Below are positions 1 to 12,259 of a DNA stretch of 64,000 bases, in pieces. Made by a program: the position numbers and the translations under genes. Each line of letters starts with the position of its first letter. Position 1 is the first letter of the stretch. The stretch comes from Tetracladium setigerum (Eukaryota; Ascomycota; Leotiomycetes; Helotiales), in the NCBI GenBank assembly GCA_031472005.1, contig PZJY01000008.1, positions 992,001 to 1,056,000 of the forward strand, given 5' to 3'. Below the pieces are notes generated by a model that searched no databases, had not been told where the DNA came from, and saw only the letters and a program-made list of their open reading frames with translations.

Positions 1-101
1 ACCTTCTCGTGACAGTTGTCTGCTTTCCTTTCTGTTGCGCTGTCAAACAATTCACCTTTAATCCCCCACTATCACCAAATACTAACATTGGTTACTTATA
101 G

Positions 102-1087
102 GAACAATGGGAATTGCTATTCTCTCCGGTATCCTCTCCTCCCTCCATGATATCTCCATCTCCAAACCCTCCCATCTCCTCATCCCACAATCCGGCACCT
201 CCACCCCCTCGAAGACCTTCCTACTCTCCTCCCCTCCAAATTCATCGCTTGTGTCCGCCGCCCCGAATCCGCCAAAAAGATTAAGTCCGCTCTCTCATCA
301 TACGCCTCTTCCGTTACTATTGTTCAAAAGAGCAATGTCACCGCCTGCCAACAAGCAGATGTCATTCTCCTTGGTCCCAAGCCATATATGGTCAAAGACA
401 TTCTCAATGAGCCTGGCATGAAAGAGGCATTGGCTGGGAAGCTTTTGATCAGTATCTGTGCTGGAGTACCTGTCCAGCAAATTGAGGACATTCTTTACGG
501 AGCCGATGGGAATGAGGAGCAGGATAGGTGTACGGTCGTGAGGGCAATGCCAAATACCGCTTCAGGAATCAGAGAGTCAATGACTGTGATTGCTATTTCC
601 GACCCACCACTACCAGATTCAACCTCCTCGCTTATTACATGGATCTTTAGAAGAATTGGAGATGTGGTTCACTTGCCTGCATCCACTGTAAGTTCCTCTC
701 TATGATAATCAATCCCTTACAAACATCGCACTAAAACTTCCCCTTCAGATGGATGCCTCAACAGCCCTCTGCGGTTCAGGCCCAGCCTTTTTTGCTCTCA
801 TGCTCGAAGCTACCATCGACGGTGCAGTTGCTATGGGTCTCCCCCGTGCCGAAGCACAACGTATGGCAGCACAAACCATGCGTGGGGCTGCCGGACTTGT
901 TCTCAGCGGTGAACACCCGGCTTTGCTCAGAGATAAAGTGACAACACCGGGTGGGTGCACTATTGGGGGGTTAGTTTTGGAAGAGGGTAGAGTGAGGGGA
1001 ACGGTTGCGAGGGCCGTGAGGGAGGCGACTGTGGTAGCGGGGCAGTTGGGGAAGGGAGTCGTGGGGGTTAATGGGACGAGGTTTTGA
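102..1087 (+). CDS. Pyrroline-5-carboxylate reductase (proline synthesis), 5' end outside window
   Basis: Catalyses the last step of proline synthesis, NAD(P)H-dependent reduction of pyrroline-5-carboxylate. Visible exons are 102-687 and 749-1087, with a 61-nt intron at 688-748. The first visible exon opens after a TAG acceptor at 99-101 with the end of the nucleotide-binding loop (GTMGIAILSG), so exon 1 with the first Gly residues and the start codon lies left of the window. The later frame carries the LPSKFIACVRRPESAKKIK stretch, the ADVILLGPKPYMV core, then after the intron the conserved substrate-side block MDASTALCGSGPAFF and the TPGGCTIGGL motif near the C-terminus. The reading frame changes by -1 between about 150 and 200, in a C-rich, poorly conserved linker. 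A missing base is likeliest. An 86-nt intron (129-214) would also restore frame but would remove the conserved GIL after the loop. Family assignment is firm; the 5' structure is not. Confidence 0.9.
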
Positions 1088-2924
1088 GTGAGGAGGAGTC
1101 GCATAGGGAAGGGTGGTTAAAGTATATAGAGAAGTTTATTTTTAAGGTAGAAAAAAGCTATGTGAAGTGTCATTCTGCCAAAACCCAGAACTTTTCCTTC
1201 GGTTCAACTCATTCGTAAGTACATATGAAATCCACACTCAAATTATTTCTTCAATATTGACAAATCAAAACAGGAAAAATACGCTTGCATTATTACATAC
1301 TCAATAGCAACGTACCTCTCCATCTACCAGTACCTGTCTACAATTACAATACCACATTACTATCCTACCCTCTCAACCCTCAAAAAAACAGAAGTACTAA
1401 GAATCGAACTTTGAAATCACAGTTTCCATGAATAAGGGAACTATTTAGTTTTTCCTCGCCACTCAAATTGCTCCCATTTTTTCTTCCATATACCCACCCG
1501 CCTTTCATTGAAAGCTAGCACGTCCTAGCTTCCCGAGGCCATGGTTTTTAAATAAAATTTATGGGGAAGTTCCACAAGAACGTAAAACGAATTTACTTTT
1601 AAAAGAAAACCCCCATTTATCGATACGATAAATAGGGTAACCTTACTCGAAATTTTTCTTGCTCATACAGATTATAGAGTAATAGAAGAGTCTAGATAAA
1701 TATAATGCTAGTTCAAATTTCCAAAGTGGTTAATGGTTCTATGTGTGTATTCGAGGAGACACTTATTTAGTAAAGTTATAAGCTAGAAGATATTTAAATA
1801 AACAAAACATTCAGAATAACAAGAGAAAGAACGCCTCTGTTAGTCACTGTGTATCTACTTACCTAGGTAAGGTGGGTAGGGCACCAGGTTCATTCCACCT
1901 AACTTGCTCTCTCCATTTCTTTGATTCTCTTTTCCAAAACACTTTTTCAACCTAACATCAAAGTAAATAAAAGGAAACGAAGAAAAAGTTACCTGATCAA
2001 AGTACTAAGCAAACACAAAACACAACTAAAACAGTACAATTGACAAATCATTTCCTAGAAATACAGTGATACCAAATATAAAAACACGATTTTTTTTTCT
2101 CCTTCTTCACTACCGACTTACACTACGCTCATCTTTGCTTCTAAATCTTCCCTCCCTCACTCCCGTACCAAAAAAAGGAAAGAAAAGAAGAAAAAACACA
2201 AAGAGAAGGGACGGACCCCTTCACTCTTCAGTGATCTAGAGAGACACTCTGCTGTCTGACCATCGGTAATTAATACATCATTTAATGATAAGCAGTAATT
2301 AGACTAAAGCTTTCTCACACACACTCCACACATTCTCTCAAATTAACTGAGGTCTTCAACCGACAGACATGAACAAATTGGTTTTAGGTAGGTAGTTTAG
2401 AGGTGTTCTTAATAATTATCCCCCTTCCCCCTCTTCTATCTTCCACATCTTCCATTATTCTACATCCAATTTCCTAAACGATTTCTTTGAATGTTTGCTT
2501 TAAATGATTTCTTGATTGATTTGATTACACTGCATCACCCCATCCCTCCTTCAGACCCCCCTTCTCAAGGAACTTCACTCCTTCCTAGCTCATATCTCCT
2601 ACCTTCATATCTTTCCCCCTTCTCCATCACTTCCAACTTCCATCTCATTTCCCCCAAGATATATATTTTTCCAAAAAAATATCTTCTATCCATAAATATC
2701 TGTCCGACTGACTGGTTGGCTTTCTTTTTGGCGGGTATCTTAATTTATGTTGACTTAGAAACCATAAACGTGATCCATACATACGACCCGTCCTGGTACT
2801 ACTCCCAAATTGCCAATCTAGCCTTCCATTCGCCCATCACCCTGATTCTAGGCTGACAGGCTACGACGGGACGATGTATATCTCATAAGTAGGTAGGTAT
2901 ACGACCCCTCTCCACCCACCACCT
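1088..2924. other. Convergent intergenic region, no gene seen
   Basis: Shared 3' flank of the reductase gene and the F-box/WD40 gene. It is AT-rich with A/T runs and the CCTAGGTAAGGT-like words common in leotiomycete non-coding DNA. A 121-codon frame at 2491-2856 has no recognisable domain and reads like translated pyrimidine-rich DNA, so I do not call it. The length suggests long 3' UTRs. Confidence 0.5.
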
Positions 2925-5344
2925 TCAATCCTCATCCCTCTCCCTAAAAAACGTCGCGCTGCCTCCTTCCCCACTATCCGGCAACGGCGCAGTTCTCATC
3001 CCCCTCTCCCGCCTAAGCGCACTCAACTTCGCTCTCTCCGTCCTCCTACTCTCCGATGCATCCGTCATATCGACATCTTCACTCGAATTTGAATCCGCCG
3101 CATTATTGCGACTCGATGTCGCTGCGTCACGCTCTGGCGGGGGAGCAGGGAAAGAAGGAAAGAGCTGTTCACGGTCGTGAGAAGAAAGCACACCTGTCAT
3201 TGGCTGGTCCGGGTCTAGTGCTGTGGTGCGATACTCGACTGCTGAGAGGGGACGTGGTGGCGAAGATACCATGCGGTGGGAGGGAGAGGCTGATGTGGAA
3301 ACTGAGGAGGTAGGGAAGGCGGTTCGTTCGTAGAGGACTTCCTCGGGCGGTGAGAAGGACCATACTTCCATGATCGTGCGATTGCTTCGGCTGGCCATGA
3401 CAACGCATTTCTCATCTTCAAAGGCAACTCGCCAAACGGCGTCGGCTGGTGCGGTGAGTTCACGAACGAGATGGCCGGTTTTGAGATCCCAAACTTTTAC
3501 GCGGCCGTCGCTTCCTCCGCTGACGACGCGGTTATCGTCGAATTGGAGACTTGTGACACTGTTGTCGTGGGCGGCTAGTCTGTGGATGGGTGCCATCTTT
3601 TCGAGTGACCAAACACGGACTGAACCATCGGATCCTCCGGTCACGAGGGTATTACCTCGCATTTGAAGTTGTCCAACAAGTGATGTGTGTCCTTGTAGGA
3701 TTGCTTGACAGGTTCTGGATATTGTTAGTGAAAGCATTCCATCACATCGAATAAACATACCCAGTATTTGGATCCCAAATCCTGACACTTGTGTCTAAAC
3801 TACCCGTTGCTATTCTCGTTCCATCAAATGCAATGGCATAGATCTGGGAAAAGTGACCCGTTAGGGTTCGTAAGCATCGCCCTTCTGAGATACTCCAAAC
3901 TCTCGCCGTCGTGTCATAACTGCCAGAGACCACAATATCACCCTTGATCTCCAGACATCTGACGCTAGCCTGATGTCCTACAAGTACATTCTTGCAGAGA
4001 CCAGTCTTAATATCCCAAACTCTCAGGGTAGTATCCCTTGATCCAGAGATGGCTGTTGTTGAGTCTGACATTTTCAGGCATCGAACAGTAGATGTGTGTC
4101 CACGAAGGGTGTGCAAACTTTCACTAATATGGGGTTAGCCAAACCTCCATCTGAGGAGAATCAAACTTACCCGGTTGCCATATTCCACACGCGAACATCT
4201 CTGTCACATCCACCACTGACCAACACATCATCCCAAGGCACCATTGCCCACACTCCCATCACATGCCCCAGCAAGGTTTTCTGTGCATTTCCTTCGGTAT
4301 TAAAGACGTGGATCTTTGCATTATCCAATGCAACCACAATGTATTTAGGTGTAAGGTGTAAGCTGGTAACCACTCCTTGGTCTTGAGTGATGTGTCTCGC
4401 AATGTTCTGGCCACCGGTTCTCCATGCTGTCTCAACCAGATACTTTTGCTTAAAATGCGATTTGTAGGACCTAAAGGCTGGCCTTCGGAATGAACTTCTA
4501 CTCGTTGTGCTATCAAAACTTCGCGAATTGCCGGGTGTGTTGTTGAAATTTATTAATGAGGTTGCTCCAGACAAGGTGGGTGAGGTCGCGCTCTCTTGTA
4601 CGGGATTTGGCGGGGGTCGTTGAAGGTTCAAATGGAGTATGGGAGAGGAGGGATGGTGTTCTGACATTCGGCGGCCATAATCATGCTTTGCACATAGATT
4701 CATCCACGTCACATCATCTGCCAGCAACTCCCGCCATCTCGCCGAGACCTGTGACGCTCTCGCCAGAACCTTTGGATCGTCGATACACGAGAGAATCTAG
4801 CATAAATTAGTATGGCCCATCGCCAACCTCGGGAATGACATACCCGTAAACAGATCTCGTTTGGCAAGCTTGTAAAAGGGTCTTTCTTCAGTAATGGATC
4901 CACATACTGCCGCACGAAACTCAATTGCTGGCTCGTACACAGATTCAGCAGATCTGCCAACATGCGCATACGCTCGTTCCCATTCGCATGTGCAAAGCGG
5001 CTTCTCGTCTGCGAGAGAAACCTATCCTCCTCATCTCCCGCATTGCTCCAATCCGGTAGCCGGTGATCGAGCCCTGGACTCGCGGCGGGGGTTGGAGGCG
5101 GGGGAGGATCATGACTTGAATGTGTCGGTGAATCTGGGTCTGCGGAGGGTGTCGTCATATTCGGTGTAGGGGGTCCTCTCGATCGTGCTTGCACCACCTT
5201 TTCGACACGAGAAAGGGGGCGGACGGTGCTGGAGGAGGTATTCAGGGTGAGCGTGGCTCTCGTGGGCGAGATCTCTCCGTCGTCGTTGGAGGTGGCCATT
5301 GATGCTCTTCGGGATGTCAAACTTAAGGGTCGATATGAGTCCAT
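2925..5344 (-). CDS. F-box/WD40 protein, substrate receptor of an SCF ubiquitin ligase (Cdc4/FBW7/FWD-1 type)
   Basis: Exons 5344-4844, 4796-4171, 4123-3761 and 3714-2925 are joined by three 46-47 nt introns and give 759 residues. A Ser/Pro-rich N-terminus of about 125 residues precedes a helix (SFVRQYVDPLLKKDPF) and an F-box (FTSLPNEICLRILSCIDD, then ARASQVSARWRELL), which binds Skp1. The second half is a run of WD40 repeats with clear GH...WD units such as LRGHTSTVRCLK, SGSRDTTLRVWD, SGSYDTTARVWS and TGGSDGSVRVWS, forming the propeller that binds phosphorylated substrates. The C-terminal tail of about 120 residues is Ser/acidic and looks disordered. By family, such proteins target phosphoproteins for degradation; Neurospora FWD-1, which degrades the clock protein FRQ, is one candidate orthologue, but the exact subfamily cannot be fixed by eye. 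An alternative start is Met-16. Confidence 0.9.
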
Positions 5345-8063
5345 ATTGGGTTTGAAGACCTAGGGGCCGCTGGCTGTTATGGCGGTTGCGTTCTGGCCGT
5401 GATATGGGTCTGGTTATTCTCGAATTGCTTGAATTCGTCACAGCCGCTCATTGATGCACCCTAGCGTTCGAGAGCATCAAGGTGGGAAGAGTCGCAGATT
5501 CGGAATGGATGTGTGGTATGAAGGCGAAGGAGTGCAGACTCGAACGTCAAGTAGTTTTTGTTGTCGTTTCGAGGTGTCTTGCTGAAATGAAAGACTTCGC
5601 GGAACAAGGTCGTCCTGAGGATCGAGTTGTGAAACCAGCGGAGATATGGGTAACTTGGTAGTTAGGGGTTGTTTAAATGCGCAAGCCTGCAAGGAGAATC
5701 CACCACGAATCTTGAGGAAGGAGAAGGTGAAATGATGAAGTCGTTTTCTTTTCTGTTGCTGGGCTGCTTGTGTATTTAGGATTTACGGTGAAGAGAGGAG
5801 CGGAAGGTCGTTGGGTTGGGTCGCAGGAAAGCTAGGAGGAGGGCGGTCGCTGGTGGTGGTGGTCGGTTCGGCTTGTCTCGTGGAACGAACGCTCTGGCTC
5901 TGAAGTTCAAAGAGCGCGAGGATGACAGGGATCGCCAATCAAACTAAGAGCAGGTGGGCGTTTAGCAATCAACGAGTAGCTGAGGCAGAAGGGCGAAGCA
6001 GAGAAAGTAGAAGGAGAAAAAGAAGAAGAGAAGCAGAAGAAGAAAAAGAAGTTGAAGCAGAAAAGGCGAAGGTTTTTATGTACTGTACCTACCTACTACC
6101 AAGGTGAGATAAATTTTCGAGTATTAGAAATTCGCGATTAGTATTCGTGGTGGCGGTGAATGAGACGACGTGATATTGGTTCAGTACCTCGCTATTCAGG
6201 ACTTCCTTCACATCTTCCTACAACTCACTCCAAACATATTTGAAAAATGAACACAAAACTACTACGACTACTACCACTTGAATGTTGTACTGTGATTTCA
6301 GTCATAGTTTCACCAACTCCTTCCCAGATCTCTGCTCTCTCCAAACCGCAGACTCCAGAAGGCGCAATACAGTACTGTACAGGACCAGGAAAGGGGACAA
6401 TCCGTTTGTTTCGCCTCTGCCAACCATCCCAGTACAACTCAACACCACATTACCATCATTCCGAGTATTGCAGTACACAAGCTGACACGGTGACATCTCA
6501 TGTTTAACTTTTTTATTTGCTTATTATGTGCATCTCATGATTATTCTAGTATCCATCTCGCATACTGTCGTTCATGCCATGTCGTGTCATCCCAATAATA
6601 TCCGCAATCAATAACAATCCCATCACCCACCCGTCTTCGCTAAAAGTCCCACATGCAGAAGGAATCCGGAGTATTGCCAATCCAATATCAATGCAACTTG
6701 CATGCTCCATGTCTCTCAACTCATTCTCTCTCTCTCTCTTTCCCTATCAAACCCTCGGATCTCTTCCACCGATTCATTCCAACACCGCCCACCCACCGCC
6801 GCCGTTGGCACATGACATGCAACAACGGCACTACTCCTACTCAGACGACTGGCACGCTCACGACGACTGTTCCATCGCCAGACACATACATTACTCCCGT
6901 CAGGGAACAAACACCCCTGCATCCGCATCATCTGCATCTGAATCCGCATCTAGATCACCCAATAAATGATCCGAGCTGCTGCTGCTGCTGCTGCTGCTGT
7001 AGAAAAAAAAAAAGAGGAACTGCTGTAAGGACACGGACAACGATCGTAGAAAAGAGAAGCGCGGGAACGGCTTCGGGACGGCTGCGCTGCGATGCGATGT
7101 GATGCAAACAATACTGTTCACACACACACCACATTATTCACATTATTCCCATGCAGTACTGATTTCCCTGAGATATAAGAATTACAAGAATCAAACCACC
7201 CCGTCTCCATTACTATTCTTGTTTGCCTTTTTTTGAGTCCCTTTTTTTTTATAAATGAAATAATGGGAATCATGCAATTGAAAGATGGGACAATATTCCA
7301 GATGGATGGTACGATCGTAACTCCATACTGTACCTTGTAGTTGGATACCTTGTACTCGTAGGTACATGTACTAATGTATCAAAAAAGGGGAAATCTCAGA
7401 TAGAGTAGTGGTTGATGGTAAAAATAGAAGAGCAAAAAAGAAACCAGAAAAGGGCCTGAGAGCCGTTTGCTACTTGGGTGTGTTTCATGGCTTGAGGTGT
7501 GAGGAATGACCGACCACATGAGTGAGGATTGAGGTTGACGTCCGAGTCAGGTGCGGAACCTCGTGCTCTGGTGCTCGTGTTTATTCTTCTTTTTTGCCAC
7601 CATCTCCGTAGATGGCACTCAGGAACCGTTTGGAGGCAAAAAAGGCGGCTGATTCTACTTCACAAGATAAGGGCAAGAAAAACAGCAGCTAGTGAGTAGT
7701 TTGGAACATTATGGATTTCATGTGATGTCTCTCTTGAATCATCCATTTCGTCATCGTCATCTGGATGTGTCGCAGCAGCTTGGAGAACAACAAAAACAAG
7801 CTGTTTTGGCAAATCAGAGACATGGCCAAAAAGCAAGATTAATGAAATGGAAGGCATGGGGAAAAATTCTTAATAACAATGTTTCTGTGCTGGAATTAAT
7901 ATCCGAGCCTGCCTTTTATCCTGATTTCGCTCTGCGCCCTTCTATCTCGAAAACTCCAAAAGGTAAATATACAAATTCTAATACATCGTATATAATAATA
8001 TGTCTTTCATGATGCGTAAAGTTACAGCACGTAAACATACATTGCTTCATTACCTATCCACTA
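5345..8063. other. Long intergenic region with low-complexity tracts
   Basis: It holds the promoter and probable long 5' leader of the F-box gene and the 3' flank of the ZIP gene. Purine-rich AGAAGAAG sequence lies at about 5990-6070, a CT repeat at 6725-6739 and a GCT repeat at 6975-6998. Short open frames in both strands (for example 6653-7102) follow these simple repeats and have no recognisable domain. Confidence 0.5.
6975..6998. repeat. GCT trinucleotide microsatellite, 8 units
   Basis: Eight perfect GCT units followed by a run of A. It is in non-coding DNA between the F-box and ZIP genes and would be a length-variable marker. Confidence 0.9.
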
Positions 8064-9434
8064 TCAATGATGATGCCCAATTTGGGTGAGGAGTGGAATC
8101 AGCATCCCCCCAACCGCTGCAAAGGTGTCGCGCATTTTGGGTTTTGGCTGCTTCCTCTGCCCGCTACCCGCCTCTGTATATCCGTTTGAGGATTGATGCT
8201 CATGCCCGGCGTGATTATGGCCTGCATCCTCCTGCATTGCGTGCATGGCAACATATCTAAGGTTTTGAATTAGCTTCTCAACAACAACGACGCGAGCGAG
8301 GAGGAGTAGGAGAGGCCCTCGTGGAAAACTCACAAGAATGTCCCCGCAGAGAATAACAATAGCATGCCCGTCCACCACTGCCCACTTTCACCTTCCATTC
8401 CACCACCTCCTCCGAGCAGGTGAACAAGCAGCCAAGTAGATAAGGCTCCAATGGGGGCTGCTAGGCTGAAGATGATCAAGTGACCTCTTGCTGCTCGCTT
8501 GCTGAGCCCCTGCTTGAGCAATACGCTCGTCAATCCAAATGCAGCGGGTGCTTTATGGATCATGATCGCTAGGAAGATTATAAATCCCAACTTCGTATTT
8601 GAGCTGGATGCTGATGCGCCCATTGCAATTCCATCGGCTGCGGCGTGGATTACAAGACCTGTGGTCGTGGCTAGGGATCGCGTTTGTTTCGGTGATGGGG
8701 TCATGGAGTGGAGGAAAGACTCGGATTCTTCCTCCTCGATGGTGCTGGAAGAGGAAGAGAGACCCTGGGAAAGGTTGTCCAGGGAGATATGTCTCGTTGG
8801 GGGCGGGGCTGGTTCTCGGAAGCATGTCGAGGAAGTTTGTCGACCAGAAACATGAGGATAAAGCCCAATATCAGAGAGAGCCCAATGTAGAAGGTTGGAG
8901 GGTCCGAATGATGCTCCTCTCCTTTCTCCGAATCCTTTAGACCTCCTTTAGGGACCTCTGTTGGCACAATCTCTGCAGATTTAGTCGCCGTTGATTCATC
9001 TTTCTCAGCTCTCGAGTCTAGGACCTCTGTCCTCCTAATTCGTAACAGTGATTCATATGCGTCTCTCTTCGGCAGAACTTCGTTCCTGCGCATAACAGGA
9101 GCCATTCCCTCACTGATCCAAGGCACTTCTAGATTTCTTCGTATCTGCATTTCCCTCCTTGTATGCAAATGCGCCTCTGATCCCGCAGAATAGATCGCCT
9201 CAATTCCTTCGGGAATAATCACAATGAGCGATGTGCCAACCAGTACTCCCATTCCAATTGTTGATATCAATCGCAGTTGCGACGAGGAGAGGGTCATGGA
9301 GAGTGGTAATGCGCCAGCCAGGAAAGACCTAGAAGTCGCATTAGCTATGAGTATTGAAGGCATGAAAATGGATATATTCACGCCGTAGCCATCACCACGC
9401 TCAACCCGAGCAGCATAAAAAGTCCGTCCAACAT
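8064..9434 (-). CDS. ZIP-family metal ion transporter, ZIP9/Atx2 type
   Basis: Exons 9434-9382, 9328-8334 and 8256-8064 (introns of 53 and 77 nt). With one restored base the length is 413 residues. The first membrane segment spans the first intron (LFMLLGLSVVMATA, then SFLAGALPLS) and is followed by GTSLIVIIPEGIEAIY, close to the human SLC39A9 pattern. The signature helices are GLVIHAAADGIAMGA and IMIHKAPAAFGL, whose His residues bind the metal, and the protein ends with SAGTFLYVAMHAM and a terminal GHHH. A His-containing loop of about 100 residues lies after segment 2. Relatives (yeast Atx2, human ZIP9) sit in Golgi or plasma membrane and move Zn or Mn. The frame slips by -1 around 8795-8812 at GC-rich G runs in the loop, probably a lost base, since both flanks are conserved. 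It diverges from HAT1 with 413 bp between starts. Confidence 0.92.
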
Positions 9435-9847
9435 GTTGATTCCTCAAGATGTGCCCGCCTGCCCCTTTGCTTCCAAGACCTGTCCACCTCTCTGTCCAGT
9501 TTCCAAGCTTCGGTTCGGTCGTCTGTTACTGGAACTTGTACATTGTATAAATTATCCCAAAAGAAAACAAAAAGGTTCCAGCAAGTTCACTCAAATAATA
9601 CTGGCTGTAGTACAATAATTCAACTTCTTTGTGAATAGGAACGGTAGGTAATTGTAGGTTCAACCGCAGCTCGAAGACAGATTGGCCCTTTTCTTCCGCC
9701 GGGAGATTTTGAACCCCTGTCAACACGCAACGCGCCAAAGCACTTTACGCGTTTACCACCTCCAACTTTTTTCAACATCACAGGCCGAAACACATCTAAG
9801 AACGCAATTCACCGCTCTGCTCTCGATCTCCCCAATAAGCAGATAAG
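9435..9847. promoter_or_regulatory. Divergent promoter between ZIP transporter and HAT1
   Basis: This 413-bp space separates the start codons of two opposed genes and must hold both promoters. No specific factor site is claimed. Confidence 0.55.
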
Positions 9848-11573
9848 ATGGCTGAAACTCACGAAGATTGTAAGCACTCTACGCAAATATCTCTGCCCTG
9901 CGAACCGCGATCGTTTTGGGCGCAAACGCAGTTGCTTGCGACTTCCAGCTAGCCTAGCTCAAATGCTACAGTTGCGATACCTTTTGATATCCTTCGAAGC
10001 TGACACACACTATCTAGGGATTTCAAACTCCAATGATGCTGTCCGCATTTCCCTCGTCAAGCCAGATATTGGCGCGCCTATCGCTCTACATACCTTCAAC
10101 CCAAAGATGACCTACTCGATCTTCGGCGACGAGGAGCAAGTGTTTGGATACAAGGGCTTGAACATTAATTTAAGATTCAACGCCAGTGATATGCGCCCTC
10201 ATCTGCAGCTTACATACAATAAGAAGTTCAAGGCAGTTGGAGAGACAGAACCAACGGATGTGAAGGAGATCTTGGAAGAGTATCTACCAAAGAGTATGTT
10301 TTGCTGCCAAATTTGCATAGGCACTCTAACATCATCTAGCTGCTTTCGAAAAATCGTCTGTTTTTGAATCTGCGATATCAGGTGCATCCAACGCTACCTG
10401 GACACCACCGGGAGAGCTCTGGCAGTCTATTGAAGCTGGAGGAAAGACATATGAGATCTGGAAGGGAAGTCTTGCCGACTTGGCTATAAAACAACTAGTC
10501 AAGCGAGTTGGTGTTATGATCCCCCTCTTCATTGAGGGAGGAACTCTGATTGATTTGGACGAGCCAGATTGGTCGCTAGCAAGATGGACGGTTTTCTTCC
10601 TCTATCTCAAGGATGCCAACACACCTTCCCCAGCCTCACCATACACCTTCATGGGATACTCAACCATCTACCGCTATTTCTTCTACCAACTACAATCTGA
10701 AGATCCTGTTGCAAACAAAGAACAACTGGATTACCTAGCAAGTGTCGACTTCGAGCTGGCCTCCCTCCCGGAGCTTGACCTCGCAACACTCCCCTGCCGC
10801 TCCCGCATATCCCAATTCATCATTCTACCCCCCTTCCAAAGCGGCGGTAATGGTTCCCGCTTCTACAATTCCATCTTCGACTACTACCTCCAAGACGCCG
10901 CCACAATAGAAATCACCGTCGAAGATCCAAACGAAGCATTCGACGACCTCCGCGACCTTAACGACCTTGCGCGCCTCCGACAAAACCCCGCCTTCAACGA
11001 CCTGAAGATAAACACGCTTGCTACTATCCGCCAGAAAGGATCTACTCCAAAAGACATCGTCGACACCTCGGCCATCGAGAAAGTCCGCAAAAGCATGAAA
11101 ATTGCACCTAGGCAATTCTTGCGTGTTACAGAACTGCACCTCCTCTCTCGCATCCCTCTTGGCGTTCGCGCTTCACTTATAGCAGTCAGACCCACATCTT
11201 CCGGCGCAGAGCTGAGAGCACATCAACATGAATATCACCTCTGGCAGCTGCTTGTGAAGACGAGGTTGTATAAGCACAATAAGGATATGCTACTTCAACT
11301 GGAGAGGGCGGACAGGATTGATAAGTTGGAACAGGCTTTTGGGGAGTGGAGGGGGATTATGCCAGGTTGTTGAGGGAGTTTGAAGCGAGATCGAGGAAGT
11401 CGACCGGAGCTGGTCAGAGTGAAAGTGCGAATGGTGGTCTAGAGGTGGAAGCGGGTCTTGGATCTGGATTGGGCAATGGAGCTGGTTCAAAGAGACCCAG
11501 TGCTGCTCCGGAGAGTGACGCCGAAGAAGAATTTCAAGATGAGCCGAGAACGAAGAAAGTCAAGTTCGCCTAG
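9848..11573 (+). CDS. HAT1: Histone acetyltransferase type B catalytic subunit
   Basis: HAT1 acetylates newly made histone H4 (Lys5/Lys12) before chromatin assembly. Exons: 9848-9869 (22 nt), 10018-10293 and 10340-11573, with introns of 148 and 46 nt. The N-terminal domain reads DWISNSNDAVRISLVK, TYSIFGDEEQVFGYKGLNI and FNASDMRPHLQLTY, the fungal Hat1 pattern. The GNAT core has SLARWTVFFLYLK, YTFMGYSTIYRYFFY and the acetyl-CoA loop RISQFIILPPFQSGGNGSRF (Q-x-x-G-x-G). The basic tail RTKKVKFA is a likely nuclear signal. The frame breaks at 11346-11355 (TGGAGGGGG): the frame used upstream stops soon after, while the -1 frame continues with GDYARLLREFEAR to 11573. One missing G explains this, giving 510 residues. 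The tiny first exon is supported by the Asp-Trp codon created across the splice. Confidence 0.93.
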
Positions 11574-12259
11574 ATGGATGGGACCGAGGGAGAAAAAGAC
11601 AGGACTGCGGTGGTTGAGTGGATAGATGGTGGCCCTGGACTGCTATCATATCGGGTTATGGATGAACAGATGTGAACTTGGGGTGGTTAATGAATATCAC
11701 GGCGTTACGGCAGATAGTTTATCATCTCTTTTCATCCGGTGTGGGAGAAATGGCGTTGATGGTTAAAGCGGTTATGCATGGTGCGATAAGTAATTCGATG
11801 ATGGTAGCATTCGAATTGAATTCATATAGTTTAGTATACCTTGCCCGTGAGATGTCTTCTAGGACGAGTTTTAGTCAGGCTCAGGCGATTCTGGGTGCGA
11901 CGGTGATATGATGTCTTATGGATAAAGAGGATATTGGATTTTTATTATCAAACAGAATAGTTCGGTTCGTGCCTTTTATGTGTTTTGTGTTTGGAGTTGT
12001 ACCTGACGTGCGTTCAAATCTGTTAGGCTTATAATAAGACTTAAAATCCAACCTAATGCCATACATGAAGTGCCAGAACTTGAGTTGAAAATGCTAGTCC
12101 GTAGATAGATTTTTATACATATTCCCTCTATCAATACAACACTCCACCACCTTCTCCCCTTTCCAACACATCGTCTATTTTTCGTACACTGTACATTCCA
12201 CTTCTACAAAGCCGCCACATTGGATTGCCCACCCATCCCCACCAAAATCGTACATCCAC
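11574..12259. other. Convergent intergenic region, no gene seen
   Basis: 3' flanks of HAT1 and the mitochondrial L7/L12 gene. An 79-codon frame at 11672-11911 has no recognisable features and is taken as 3' UTR. Confidence 0.5.

Noticed and set aside
2491..2856. 121-codon plus-strand frame beside the F-box gene
   Set aside because: Pyrimidine-rich low-complexity translation, no domain, in the shared 3' flank of two genes.
5990..6070. CRISPR-like or tandem regulatory array in the AGAAGA tract
   Set aside because: Imperfect purine-rich low complexity without spaced repeats; CRISPR arrays are not expected in a fungus.
6574..7127. Overlapping frames of 75-149 codons on both strands
   Set aside because: They follow the CT and GCT microsatellites and an A run; open in several frames at once, as simple repeats are.
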